NCBI GenBank assembly: GCA_963736715.1
Contig: CAVTQA010000048.1
Span: forward strand, 1-64,000
DNA length: 64,000 nucleotides
Origin: AP-15 sp963736715
GTDB taxonomy: Bacteria; Pseudomonadota; Alphaproteobacteria; ATCC43930; CGMCC-115725
Direction of reading: 5' to 3'
The notes below the pieces were generated by a model. It saw only the letters and a list, made by a program, of their open reading frames with translations. It was not told the origin of the DNA and did no database searches. Positions 44,325 to 53,349 of this stretch are shown in pieces (positions within the stretch are counted from its first letter, which is position 1; each line of letters begins with the position of its first letter). The position numbers and the translations under genes are program-made.

Positions 44325-44507
44325 CGCTATCCCTTTCCTCGTCAAGTTCCCGTCAATCTAGCACGGCGTCGCGGCAAGGCTTGCCCCCCGAAATCGAAGG
44401 CAGGCTCTGCCTTCGCCGCATGGCTGCACTCGGACCGGCTGGTGGTTGCCTGGTAGGGTGAGCCGGTCCACAATCGGCGAGAGCGAAGCCGCAAGGGGAG
44501 GAAAACG

Positions 44508-45722
44508 ATGACGCAGAAGACTGTTCGCCGGCAACGGCTGTCGCGACGCAGCCTGCTCGCCGGGACGACCGGCGCGATCGGTACGGCGGCACTCGCACCG
44601 AGCCTCGCCCGCGCTCAGCAAAACGCCAACCTCGGAACGCCGGCGACCGTCACCAGCAACCCGCCGCGCGATTTTGCGCGAGGACATCCCTCGATCTATC
44701 CGGACCCCGATGTTATTGTCGTCGATCCGTCCTTTCTTCCGCTCAGGCGAGTGCAGGGCGCGATATACCGGCTGTGGACCGGCGCGCTGTGGGCCGAGGG
44801 CCCGGCCTGGTCGAGCCAGGGCCATTACGTCGTCTTCAGCGATGTCTCCGGCAACGTCCAATACCGCTACATCTGGGATGACGGCCGCGTGACGGCCTTC
44901 CGCCGTCCCTCCTACAACAGCAACGGCAACTCCTTCGATTTTCAGGGGCGCCAGCTCTCGTGCGAGCATTTCAACCGGCGGGTCGTGCGCTGGGAGAACG
45001 ATGGGTCGATGACCGTTATCGCCGATTCCTACGATGGCAAGCCGCTCAACTCTCCGAACGATATCGTGCCGCACCCCGACGGCAGCATCTGGTTTACCGA
45101 TCCCCCGTACGGCGACTCGATCCCGGAGGGCCACCCGGACGTGGCAGGGGGCCCGGCCAATCCGCAAGGCATTTTCAATCCGAACATCGGGGCCCCCAAT
45201 GCCGGGGCAATTGGCGGGCGCAAGAGGGAATTGAGCACCAACGTCTATCGCTGGGACCCGAGCGGCAACCTCGAGGTGGTGATCACTGAAGATCAGCTCC
45301 CCGACCCGAACGGCATTTGCTTCTCCCCCGACTACAAGACGCTCTATGTGATCAGCACAGGCAAAGGGCCGGGGGATGTCGGGCCGGGCGGCAGCCGTAA
45401 CATCTTTGCCTTCGACGTCCAAGGCGCCAAGCCCACCAATATGCGGCTCTTTACCGACATGACAGTAGACGGCGTCAAATGCGGGCCGGACGGCATGCGC
45501 ACCGATGTCACCGGCAATCTGTGGTGCAGCTCCAATGCGCCGCTCGGCTATGCCGGCGTCCTCGTGTTCAACCCGGCGGGCAAGCTGATCGGCCGCATTC
45601 GATTGCCCGAAGTGTGCGCCAACCTCTGTTTTGGCGGTCCCAAGCGCGATCGCTTGTTCATGGCCGCCAGCCAATCGCTGTACATGGTCGAGGTCGCGAC
45701 GCAAGGCGCCGCTCCGGGATGA
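44508..45722 (+). CDS. Exported SMP-30/gluconolactonase family protein
   Basis: 404 residues. Tat signal peptide RRQRLSRRSLLAGTTGAIGT with cleavage after ARA. The six-bladed propeller has LWAEGPAWSSQGHYVVFSDV (metal Glu), SPNDIVPHPDGSIWFTDPPY and DPNGICFSPDYKTLYVISTG (Asn/Asp ligands), as in Ca/Zn-dependent lactonases. The Tat route suggests folding with metal before export. AGGGGAGG lies 6 bases before the ATG. Substrate likely a sugar lactone; inferred. Confidence 0.9.
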   Translation: MTQKTVRRQRLSRRSLLAGTTGAIGTAALAPSLARAQQNANLGTPATVTSNPPRDFARGHPSIYPDPDVIVVDPSFLPLRRVQGAIYRLWTGALWAEGPAWSSQGHYVVFSDVSGNVQYRYIWDDGRVTAFRRPSYNSNGNSFDFQGRQLSCEHFNRRVVRWENDGSMTVIADSYDGKPLNSPNDIVPHPDGSIWFTDPPYGDSIPEGHPDVAGGPANPQGIFNPNIGAPNAGAIGGRKRELSTNVYRWDPSGNLEVVITEDQLPDPNGICFSPDYKTLYVISTGKGPGDVGPGGSRNIFAFDVQGAKPTNMRLFTDMTVDGVKCGPDGMRTDVTGNLWCSSNAPLGYAGVLVFNPAGKLIGRIRLPEVCANLCFGGPKRDRLFMAASQSLYMVEVATQGAAPG

Positions 45723-45797
45723 GCTGAAAGCCTTGAAACCGCCATTGTCTCTCTGCAGGCCGAGCCAGTGGCTATTGAACCAAGGGGAATGTTGAAC

Positions 45798-46232
45798 ATG
45801 TCGGAACGATTTGTTGCGGCCGCCTGGCTCTTTGGCTGTTTGTCGATTGTCGCAAGTCCTCAAATCGCGGCAGCCGGCGTGCCGCCGGGGGTTTTGCTGG
45901 TACAGGCCCAGCCTCCTGCGCAGCCACCAAATGTCGAGGCCAATATTGCAAGCCTCCGTCAAAGACTTCAGATCACCCCGGCTCAGGAAGCCCAGTTCAA
46001 CGCTGTCGCCAATGTCATGCGGCAGAATGCCCGAACGGAGGCGAACGCACCGCATGCCCCGCCCGCGAACGCCAGTGCGGTCGACTTTCTACGCGCCGAG
46101 ATTCAGTACGACGAGGTGGAGCTCGCTGGAATGAAAAGATTTCTGCCGGCGCTGGAAGCGCTGTACGCGACCCTGTCGCCAGCGCAAAGGCAAACCGCCG
46201 ACGCGATCTTTCGCCAGGCTCCGGGAGGATGA
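45798..46232 (+). CDS. Spy/CpxP-type LTXXQ periplasmic protein
   Basis: About 144 residues. Signal peptide FVAAAWLFGCLSIVASPQIA; then a helical body with LRQRLQITPAQEAQFNAVAN and ALYATLSPAQRQTADAIFRQ, two LTPxQ-type motifs of the Spy/CpxP fold. These are periplasmic chaperones or stress sensors. The ATG 45798 has AAGGGG 10 bases upstream; 45789 is closer but poorly spaced. Stands alone between SMP-30 and dihydropyrimidinase genes. Confidence 0.7.
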   Translation: MSERFVAAAWLFGCLSIVASPQIAAAGVPPGVLLVQAQPPAQPPNVEANIASLRQRLQITPAQEAQFNAVANVMRQNARTEANAPHAPPANASAVDFLRAEIQYDEVELAGMKRFLPALEALYATLSPAQRQTADAIFRQAPGG

Positions 46233-46299
46233 GAAGAATGCTCGGGCATAGCCAGACCGCGCCGTCACGTGCACTATGGCGTCCATCGAGGCAAGTGGA

Positions 46300-47742
46300 A
46301 TGGGCGGCATGTTTGATCTGATTGTTACCGGCGGCATGACCGTGATGCCGAGCGGCAGCTCGGAGCCAGCCGATATCGGCGTCAGTGGAGGAAAGATCGC
46401 CGCGATTGGCGGGCCCGGGAGCCTCGCGGGCATCGGCTCCGCACGAATTGTCGATGCGGCCGGACAGATCGTGATGCCGGGCGGGGTCGACCCGCATATC
46501 CATTGCAGCTCGCCGATCCCGTTCCCCGGCCGCAACGAGGATCTCCTGAGCGCGCCGCCGGAGCAGGTCAGCCGCGCCGCCCTCCACGGCGGCACGACCA
46601 CTCTACTCGACTTCGCACCGTGCCCGTCGGACCAGCCGCTGCAGCAATCGATCGAGCGGCGCAGGCGCGAATGGGCCGGGGCCTGCTACTGCGATTACGG
46701 CTTTCACCTGCTGCTGCACGGCAAACTGTCGCAAGGGGTGCTCGACCCGCTGCCGGAGGCGATCCAAGACGGCCACGCCTCGGTCAAGATGTTCACGACC
46801 GATATCCGGCCGAACCGCCAAGGCCGGATGGTGCAGTTCGGCGATATTTGGGAAGTCTTGAAAATCCTCGGAGCATCCGGCGGCATCGCCGCAATCCATG
46901 CCGAGGACAACGACATCGTCATGCACATGTATGAGAAGCTGATTCGCGAAGACCGGGTCGGGTTCGAGAACATGGCCGAGGTGCACAACACCTTGTCCGA
47001 GGATCTCTCTTTCAACCGGGTGATCCGGCTGGCCGAGAATGTCGAGGGCGCCGCGCTCTACATGGTGCACGTCTCGGCGGCGACCGGCGTCGGGGCAATC
47101 GCGCGATCACGGGCGCACGGATATCCGATGTACGGCGAAACCTTGCACCAGTATTTGCTCTATACTGCCGAGGACTATCAGCGCCCCGGTGGGCAGATGT
47201 TCCACACCTACCCATCGCTCAAATTTGCCAAGGACCAGGAGGCGCTGTGGGCGGCGACCTGCCACGGCGCCATTCAGGCCGTCGCGACCGACGAGGTCTG
47301 CTGCCCGCTCAAGGTCAAATTGCAGGGACGGCGCATCGACGACACGACCGGCGGCAATTCCGGCGTCGAGCCGCGGCTGTCGCTGATGTACACGCACATG
47401 GTCGAGAAACGGGGCTACAGCCTTGCCGATTTTGTCGGCCTGACCTCCACGAACGCGGCGCGCATCATGGGTCTCTACCCTCGCAAAGGCGCGTTGGCGG
47501 TCGGCTCGGACGCCGACATCGTCTTGCTCGACCCACGCTCCCGGCGCGTGATCCGCAAGGAGGATTTGCACGAGACCGACTACACGCCGTGGGAGGGCCA
47601 CGAGGTCGCCGCCTGGCCGAGCATGACAATCCTGCGCGGCAAGATCGTCGTCGAGAACGGCCAATTCCACGCGACCCTCAGCGACGGCCAATTCCTGCAG
47701 CGCAAGATCCCCGACGAAATCCGATCCCGTCCTGCCGTGTGA
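46300..47742 (+). CDS. Dihydropyrimidinase/D-hydantoinase family amidohydrolase
   Basis: About 480 residues. Metal ligands: VMPGGVDPHIHCSSPIPFPG (HxH), the carbamylated lysine in HASVKMFTTDI, then MVHVSAAT and AVATDEVCCPLK. Zn enzymes of this family open dihydropyrimidines, hydantoins and related cyclic imides. GAGG lies 8 bases before the ATG at 46300 (46276 is an alternative). Next to it are a CoA transferase and further amide hydrolases. The substrate may not be a pyrimidine. Confidence 0.88.
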   Translation: MGGMFDLIVTGGMTVMPSGSSEPADIGVSGGKIAAIGGPGSLAGIGSARIVDAAGQIVMPGGVDPHIHCSSPIPFPGRNEDLLSAPPEQVSRAALHGGTTTLLDFAPCPSDQPLQQSIERRRREWAGACYCDYGFHLLLHGKLSQGVLDPLPEAIQDGHASVKMFTTDIRPNRQGRMVQFGDIWEVLKILGASGGIAAIHAEDNDIVMHMYEKLIREDRVGFENMAEVHNTLSEDLSFNRVIRLAENVEGAALYMVHVSAATGVGAIARSRAHGYPMYGETLHQYLLYTAEDYQRPGGQMFHTYPSLKFAKDQEALWAATCHGAIQAVATDEVCCPLKVKLQGRRIDDTTGGNSGVEPRLSLMYTHMVEKRGYSLADFVGLTSTNAARIMGLYPRKGALAVGSDADIVLLDPRSRRVIRKEDLHETDYTPWEGHEVAAWPSMTILRGKIVVENGQFHATLSDGQFLQRKIPDEIRSRPAV

Positions 47743-47761
47743 CTTCAGACCCGCCGATTAT

Positions 47762-47849
47762 CGTCATTGCGGGCTTGACCCGGCAATCCAGCCGGCCTCC
47801 CTGCATCCGAGCACTCGCCTGGATGCCCGGGTCAAGCCCGGGCATGACG
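47762..47849. repeat. REP-like imperfect inverted repeat
   Basis: An imperfect ~30-base inverted repeat, CGTCATTGCGGGCTTGACCC at the left and GGGTCAAGCCCGGGCATGACG at the right, around a variable centre. It is a dispersed intergenic palindrome between the dihydropyrimidinase and CoA-transferase genes. Confidence 0.75.
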
Positions 47850-47886
47850 AAAATTTGGATCATCCGCCGATCCGGAGATATGCCCA

Positions 47887-49071
47887 ATGCCTTCACACTC
47901 GCTTCCCTTGAACGATTTCCGCGTCATCGACCTGACCGCGCATCGCGCCGGGCCGACGGCGGTGCGCCAGCTAGCCGATTGGGGGGCCCAGGTGATCAAG
48001 ATCGAGCCCTCCGGCGAGCTGGTCGACGCGACTGGCAGCCGCCGCGACGGTCCCGACTTTCAGAACCTACACCGCAACAAGCGGGCGATGACCTTGAACC
48101 TGAAGAGCGACGAGGGCCGGGAGATTTTTTTCAAACTCGCCGAGCGCGCCGACGTTATCGTCGAGAATTACAAATCCGACGTGAAGCACCGGCTCGGCAT
48201 CGACTACGAAGCGGTGCGCAAGATCAACCCGCGCATCGTCTATGGCAGCATCTCCGGCTTCGGGCAGGACGGACCTTATGCCGGCCGGGCCGGCGTCGAC
48301 CAGATCGCGCAGGGCATGGGCGGCCTCATGTCGATCACCGGCCATCCCGGCCAGGGCCCGGTGCGGGTCGGGATCGCGATCAACGACACCTCGGCCGGTC
48401 TCTTGCTTTCCTATGGGATTGTGCTGGCGCTGCTGAACCGCGAGCGCACCGGCCAGGGCCAGTGGGTCCATACCTCCTTGCTCGAGGCGCAGATCTACAT
48501 GCTCGACTTCCAGGCGGCGCGCTACTTGATGAAGGGCGAGGTCGCCGGGCAGGAAGGCAATTTCCACCCGACCTCGCCGGGCACCGGCATGTTCCAGACC
48601 GCCGACGGATACATCAATATCGCCGCCTCGGGCGACAATCTGTGGCGGCGCTTTTGCGAGGTGGCGGGCTCAAAGGACCTGGCCGACAATCCCGATTTCG
48701 CGACGGTCGTGGCGCGTGCGAGAAACCGTCCGGCGCTCAATGCGCATCTGGCCGAGCTCATCAGGCAGCATCCGAACGCCTATTGGGTCGAGCGTCTCAA
48801 CAAGGCCGGCGTGCCGTGCGGGCCGATCAACACGATCGATCAGACCTTCGCCGACCCGCAGGTCCAGCATCTCGGGATCGCCAAGCCGGTCAATCACCCG
48901 AAGCTCGGCCCGCAGAAGGTGGTGGGCCAGCCGATCCATATGAGCGGCTACCCGCAGCCGGACGAACTGCGCCCGACGCCTGACCAGGGCCAACACACCG
49001 ACGCGGTGCTGCGCGAGCTCGGCTATGATACGGCGGCTATCGCCGGACTGCGCCAGCGCGGCGCGGTTTAG
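47887..49071 (+). CDS. CaiB/BaiF CoA transferase (class III)
   Basis: 394 residues. FRVIDLTAHRAGPTAVRQLA, DWGAQVIKIEPSGE, NLHRNKRAMTLNLKSDEGRE, VIVENYKSD and YGSISGFGQDGPYAGRAGVD are standard for class III CoA transferases, which swap CoA between carboxylic acids through an aspartyl-CoA intermediate. Follows dihydropyrimidinase with the REP element between; GGAG lies about 10 bases before the ATG. May activate a carboxylate made by hydrolysis of a cyclic imide. Substrate unknown. Confidence 0.9.
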   Translation: MPSHSLPLNDFRVIDLTAHRAGPTAVRQLADWGAQVIKIEPSGELVDATGSRRDGPDFQNLHRNKRAMTLNLKSDEGREIFFKLAERADVIVENYKSDVKHRLGIDYEAVRKINPRIVYGSISGFGQDGPYAGRAGVDQIAQGMGGLMSITGHPGQGPVRVGIAINDTSAGLLLSYGIVLALLNRERTGQGQWVHTSLLEAQIYMLDFQAARYLMKGEVAGQEGNFHPTSPGTGMFQTADGYINIAASGDNLWRRFCEVAGSKDLADNPDFATVVARARNRPALNAHLAELIRQHPNAYWVERLNKAGVPCGPINTIDQTFADPQVQHLGIAKPVNHPKLGPQKVVGQPIHMSGYPQPDELRPTPDQGQHTDAVLRELGYDTAAIAGLRQRGAV

Positions 49072-49084
49072 GGGGTCGCCTGAA

Positions 49085-49471
49085 TCAGAAGCTCGGCGCC
49101 TGCGTTCCCGGGCCATCCTGGCGGCGACGCTCGGTCATAAACTGGTCGAATTCGACCTTGTCCTTGGCGTGGCGCAAGCGGTCGAGAAACTCCTTGAATT
49201 CGCGCTGCTCCTCTTCGAGACGGCGCAAAGTCTCGGCGCGGTATTCGTCAAAGGCGCGGTTGCCGCTCGACCCACGATAGCCGTAGCCGTAGCCGCCCCC
49301 GCCGCCCCATCGCTCCGCGGCGGCCTGCATGCGCCCCATCCGCCGTTGTGCTCGTTCCATTCGGCGCTGCCAGCGGTCACCGCCGTGTGACCAGCACGCC
49401 AGCCGCCCACTCCCTATCAAAAATCCGAGCAGCATCAGGCCCAGTGGCCAGAGCAAAACATGATGATGCAT
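49085..49471 (-). CDS. DUF2852 membrane-linked protein
   Basis: 128 residues. One N-terminal membrane helix (VLLWPLGLMLLGFLIGSGRL), a Gly/Tyr-rich stretch (GGGGGYGYGYRGSS) and the family C-terminus FDEYRAETLRRLEEEQREFK, EFLDRLRHAKDKVEFDQFMT. DUF2852 occurs in many alphaproteobacteria as a small membrane protein with unknown role. Convergent with the CoA transferase gene. Confidence 0.85.
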   Translation of the reverse strand: MHHHVLLWPLGLMLLGFLIGSGRLACWSHGGDRWQRRMERAQRRMGRMQAAAERWGGGGGYGYGYRGSSGNRAFDEYRAETLRRLEEEQREFKEFLDRLRHAKDKVEFDQFMTERRRQDGPGTQAPSF

Positions 49472-49559
49472 GACTTGCCGCTTATGTTAATGTATGTCAC
49501 ATTCACATAAGGCCTTTCCGCTCGCTGTCAAGCGCGGATGATGGGACAATCCGGACGCC

Positions 49560-51932
49560 ATGATCGTCCCCTCTTCCTCTTCCCCGCACCCGTCTCGCGC
49601 CGTTATCGGCGAGCCGGTTCGGCGCCTAGAAGACGCGCGTCTGCTGACCGGCCGGGGATGCTACAGCGATGATTTCAACCTGGCGGGCCAAGTCTATGCA
49701 GTGGTGGTGCGATCGCCTCATGCGCACGCGCGGATAACTGCGATCCAAACTGCACAGGCCCAGGCGATGCCGGGCGTGCTCGCAGTTCTGACGGGCGCCG
49801 AATATGTCGCGGACGGGCTCGGCCCGATGACCTATTCGCCAGCGGCTCGCCACCCGCCCGACATTCGTCTCGAAAACCTCGATCGCATACCGGCCTCGGC
49901 CAGCCGCCAATACCCTTTGGCGCTGGAACGGACGCGGTTTGTCGGCGAGGCCGTGGCCTTCGTCGTTGCCGAGACACTCGCCTCGGCGAAGGATGCGGCC
50001 GAGGCCGTGCGCGTCCTCTATGTGCCGCTCGCCTCGGTAACGAATTCGGCAGCAGCGGCCTTTGAGGATGCCCCGTCATTGCTCGACGAGAGCGGACCAA
50101 ACCTCCTGCTCGACGCCGGCGTCGGCGATCATGAGGGCACCGAAAGAGGTTTCGCGGCGGCCGTCCACATCGCCCGGCTCTCGACCTGGGTGCAGCGCGT
50201 CACCGGCGTGCCGATGGAGCCGCGCGCCGCGCTCGCGGAGTTCGATCCGGCGAGCGGCCGGATCACGCTCTACGCCGGAGGCGGCAGCATCGGACGGCCC
50301 CGGCAGGATGTATCGGCGATGCTCGGTCTGCCAAAGGACAAGGTGCGGGTCGTCGCCCGCGATGTCGGCGGCAATTTCGGCACGCGGAACTCCTCCTACC
50401 CGGAATTCACCCTCGTCGCCTGGGCGGCGCGCCGGCTCGGCCGTCCAGTCAAATGGACCGGCGAGCGGCAGGAGGCGTTTCTCAGCGACCACCAGGCCCG
50501 CGATCTCAATGTCGAGGCCGAGCTCGCGCTCGATGCGGAGGGCAACTTCATTGCATTGCGGGCCGCCAATCTCAGCAATCTCGGCGCTTATGCCGCATCC
50601 TTCGTGCCATTGACCAAGGGCACCGAACTGATGTCGAGCCTCTACCGAATCCCGGCGGCGCGGGTGCAGGCGCGGGCGGTGCTGAGCAACACGCCGCCGA
50701 CTAGTCCTTACCGCAGCGCTGGGCGGCCCGAGGTCATGTTCGTCATCGAGCGGCTGATCGATCGTGCGGCTCGCGCGAATGGCTTCGACCGGGTCGCGTT
50801 GCGGCGGAAGAACCTGATCCCGGCCGCCTCGCTGCCCTATGCCAACCCGTTCGGCATGACCTATGACAGCGGCGAGTACCATGCGGTTCTGGACCGGGCA
50901 TTGGCGCTGGCCGATTGGGACGGGTTCGCGGCGCGCCGCGCCGAGGCCGAGGTGCGCGGCCGGCGGCGCGGCATCGGGATCGGCGCCTATGTCGAGTCGC
51001 AGAGCGGCGCGCCGCAAGAACGCGCCGAGGTTACGGTGCACCCGAAAGGCATTGTCGAGATGATCGTCGGCACTTTGTCGAGCGGCCAAGGCCATGAGAC
51101 AAGCTTTGCGCAGCTGCTCGGCGAATGGCTCGGGGTGCCGCCCGATTGCGTGCGGCTCGTCACCGGCGACACCGACCGCGTCAAGATCGGGGCTGGCTCG
51201 CACTCCGGGCGCTCGCTGCGCCTTGCCAGCATAACCGCGCACCAAGCCTCGGGCGATATCATCGAGAGGGGCCGACGCATAGCATCGCATCGGCTCGAGG
51301 CGGCCGAAGCGGACATCGATTTCGCCGACGGGCATTTCATCGTTGCCGGTACCGACCGCTCGCTCGACCTGTTCGCCGTCGCGGCAGCGGCGCAGGATGA
51401 CGTGAGTCTGCCCGAGGAGCTGCGCGGTCCGCTCGCCGGCATCGGCGAGGTCACGAGCCAGGTCGCCTCCTTTCCGCACGGGTTTCATGTTTGCGAAGTC
51501 GAGATCGACCCGGAGACCGGGGCCGTCGAGATCGTCCGCTACGCCGCCGTCGACGATGTCGGCCGCGCCGTCAACCCGCTGATCCTGCACGGCCAGACCC
51601 ATGGCGGGATCGCGCAGGGCGCCGGCCAGGCGTTGTTCGAGCAGTGCGTCTACGATGCCGAGAGCGGCCAGCTCCTCTCGGGGTCGTTCACGGATTATGC
51701 AATGCCGCGAGCCGCCGACCTGCCATTCTTTGCGACGGCGATCAGCGAAGTCCCGTCGACGACCCACCCGTTGGGGTTTCGCGGCGGCGGCGAAGGCGGC
51801 ATTACCCCGGCGCTCGGTGTCATCGTCAATGCCATCGTTGACGCGCTGGCCGATCTTGACGTTACTCATCTGGAGATGCCCGTTACGCCCGAGCGCGTGT
51901 GGCGCGCCATCCGCCGATTTCACGGGCCATAA
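49560..51932 (+). CDS. Xanthine-dehydrogenase-family molybdopterin-binding subunit
   Basis: 790 residues. Domains: the alpha/beta hammerhead (VIGEPVRRLEDARLLTGRGC, YSDDF), Mo-MPT binding regions (GRPRQDVSAMLGLPKDKVRV, DVGGNFGTR, SSGQGHETSFAQLLGEWLGV), and the catalytic Glu near the C-terminus in FRGGGEGGITPALGV. This is the large, Mo-binding subunit of a CoxL-type hydroxylase. The usual FAD (CoxM) and 2Fe-2S (CoxS) subunits are not adjacent, so partners must lie elsewhere or the gene is an orphan. Electron-transfer substrate unknown. Confidence 0.88.
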   Translation: MIVPSSSSPHPSRAVIGEPVRRLEDARLLTGRGCYSDDFNLAGQVYAVVVRSPHAHARITAIQTAQAQAMPGVLAVLTGAEYVADGLGPMTYSPAARHPPDIRLENLDRIPASASRQYPLALERTRFVGEAVAFVVAETLASAKDAAEAVRVLYVPLASVTNSAAAAFEDAPSLLDESGPNLLLDAGVGDHEGTERGFAAAVHIARLSTWVQRVTGVPMEPRAALAEFDPASGRITLYAGGGSIGRPRQDVSAMLGLPKDKVRVVARDVGGNFGTRNSSYPEFTLVAWAARRLGRPVKWTGERQEAFLSDHQARDLNVEAELALDAEGNFIALRAANLSNLGAYAASFVPLTKGTELMSSLYRIPAARVQARAVLSNTPPTSPYRSAGRPEVMFVIERLIDRAARANGFDRVALRRKNLIPAASLPYANPFGMTYDSGEYHAVLDRALALADWDGFAARRAEAEVRGRRRGIGIGAYVESQSGAPQERAEVTVHPKGIVEMIVGTLSSGQGHETSFAQLLGEWLGVPPDCVRLVTGDTDRVKIGAGSHSGRSLRLASITAHQASGDIIERGRRIASHRLEAAEADIDFADGHFIVAGTDRSLDLFAVAAAAQDDVSLPEELRGPLAGIGEVTSQVASFPHGFHVCEVEIDPETGAVEIVRYAAVDDVGRAVNPLILHGQTHGGIAQGAGQALFEQCVYDAESGQLLSGSFTDYAMPRAADLPFFATAISEVPSTTHPLGFRGGGEGGITPALGVIVNAIVDALADLDVTHLEMPVTPERVWRAIRRFHGP

Positions 51933-51995
51933 ATTCGGCAAGAGCATTGTTGCCGTATGGGCGCCGCTATAACCCCCACCTCTTTGCGCCAGCGA

Positions 51996-52502
51996 ATGAC
52001 TACGTTCTTCATCAGCGACACGCATTTCGGTCATGGCGGCGCTCTGGGACTTTACCGTCGGCCGTTTTCCTCGGTCGCTGCAATGAACGACGGGCTGGTG
52101 GAGCGCTGGAACGAGACGGTCGGACCGGACGATGTGGTGTGGCACCTGGGGGATTTCGCCATCCGCCAGAGGCCGGAGGTGGTAGCAGAAATTCTCGCCC
52201 GGCTGCGTGGCCGCAAGCACCTCTTGACCGGCAACAACGATCCACCGGGGACGATGGAGCTCGGCGGCTGGGAAAGCGTGCAGCCCTACACGGAGATCAC
52301 GGTGGACGGCTTCTCAGCGGTGCTGTGCCATTACCCGTTTCGGTCGTGGCGAGGGATGGACAAGGGCTGGGTCAACCTGCACGGCCATAGCCATGGAAGG
52401 TTGAAGCCGCTGCCGCGGCAGTTCGATGTCGGAGTCGATGTCTGGGGATTTCGCCCGGTGACCCTGCCAACCATCCTCGACAGCCGTTCCCGGCGTTTAT
52501 GA
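51996..52502 (+). CDS. Metallophosphoesterase
   Basis: 168 residues. Calcineurin-like motifs in order: TFFISDTHFGHGG (Asp/His), VVWHLGDFAI (Asp), KHLLTGNNDPP (Asn) and LHGHSHGRL (His). Short, YfcE/DUF-type phosphoesterases of this length often act on phosphate mono- or diesters. The ATG at 51996 is chosen because the first motif follows directly. Follows the XDH-family gene by about 60 bases. Substrate unknown. Confidence 0.9.
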   Translation: MTTFFISDTHFGHGGALGLYRRPFSSVAAMNDGLVERWNETVGPDDVVWHLGDFAIRQRPEVVAEILARLRGRKHLLTGNNDPPGTMELGGWESVQPYTEITVDGFSAVLCHYPFRSWRGMDKGWVNLHGHSHGRLKPLPRQFDVGVDVWGFRPVTLPTILDSRSRRL

Positions 52503-52512
52503 GGTGATGGTT

Positions 52513-53289
52513 TCAGCCGAGGGTCATCTCGGGTAACGGGACGACTCGCACGCCGGCGGCCTCGAGACCTTGCCGCGCGGCGCGCGCGACGATGACGCCG
52601 CTCGGCTCGTCGCCGTGCACGCACAACGTGTCGAGCCGCACCATCAGCGGCTTGCCGTTGCGCGAGACGATCTCCTCGTTCAGCACCATCTTTACGACGC
52701 GCTCCCTGACCACCTCGGGGTCGTGGAGCACCGCGCCCGGTATCTTACGCGAGGTCAGATTGCCGTCGTCGTCATAGAGCCGGTCGCAAAAGCCCTCGCG
52801 CGCCACCGGCAACCCCAGCTCTCGTCCCGCCTTCTCCATCGCCGAGCCGGCGAGCGCGACATAGATGATTTCGCGGTCGACCGTCTTGATCGCCCGTCCG
52901 ATCGCCAGCGCCAGCTCGATATCCTCGGCGGCCATGTTGTTGAGGGCGCCGTGCGGCTTCAGATGCGTCACCATGGCGCCGGCATAGGAGGCCATCGCCT
53001 GCAGGGCGCCGATCTGGTAGGCGATCATGTATTCGAGCTCGCGCGGATTCATGTCGATGCGCCGCCGTCCGAAACCCCAAAGGTCGTTGAAGCCGGGATG
53101 CGCGCCGATGCTGACGCCCTGGGCGGCGGCCTCGGTGACTAGCCGCTGCATCGTCACCGGGTCGCCGGCGTGGAACCCGCAGGCGATGCTCGCCGACCGA
53201 ATGATCTTGAGCAACCCGGCATCATCGCCGATGTCGTACGCCCCGAAACCCTCGCCCATATCGGCGTTCAGATTGATTGATTTGGCCAT
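52513..53289 (-). CDS. pxpA: 5-oxoprolinase subunit A (LamB/YcsF)
   Basis: 258 residues, the usual length. Motifs KSINLNADMGEGFGAYDIGD, IIRSASIACGFHAGDPVTMQ, VSIGAHPGFNDLWGFGRRRI and LDTLCVHGDEPSGVIVARAA. PxpA with PxpB and PxpC hydrolyses 5-oxoproline (pyroglutamate) to glutamate using ATP. It is divergent from pxpB with 60 bases between the starts, so the two sides probably share control. Confidence 0.92.
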   Translation of the reverse strand: MAKSINLNADMGEGFGAYDIGDDAGLLKIIRSASIACGFHAGDPVTMQRLVTEAAAQGVSIGAHPGFNDLWGFGRRRIDMNPRELEYMIAYQIGALQAMASYAGAMVTHLKPHGALNNMAAEDIELALAIGRAIKTVDREIIYVALAGSAMEKAGRELGLPVAREGFCDRLYDDDGNLTSRKIPGAVLHDPEVVRERVVKMVLNEEIVSRNGKPLMVRLDTLCVHGDEPSGVIVARAARQGLEAAGVRVVPLPEMTLG

Positions 53290-53349
53290 GCCGCCTCCTC
53301 GCTTCGATCGGCCACCGCCGCTCCTGCTGCAAGTTTACCAGGAAAGACG

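Noticed and set aside
44358..46055. 565-codon minus-strand frame across the SMP-30 gene
   Set aside because: Antisense of a gene with a Tat signal and propeller motifs; no homology seen.
46503..46934. Plus-strand frame inside the dihydropyrimidinase gene in another frame
   Set aside because: Out-of-frame shadow of a gene with complete metal-site motifs.
50076..52220. Very long open frame (over 700 codons) on the minus strand opposite the molybdenum hydroxylase gene
   Set aside because: It is the shadow of a strong, motif-bearing plus-strand gene in GC-rich DNA; its composition is Arg/Asp/Gly-biased and no family pattern is seen.
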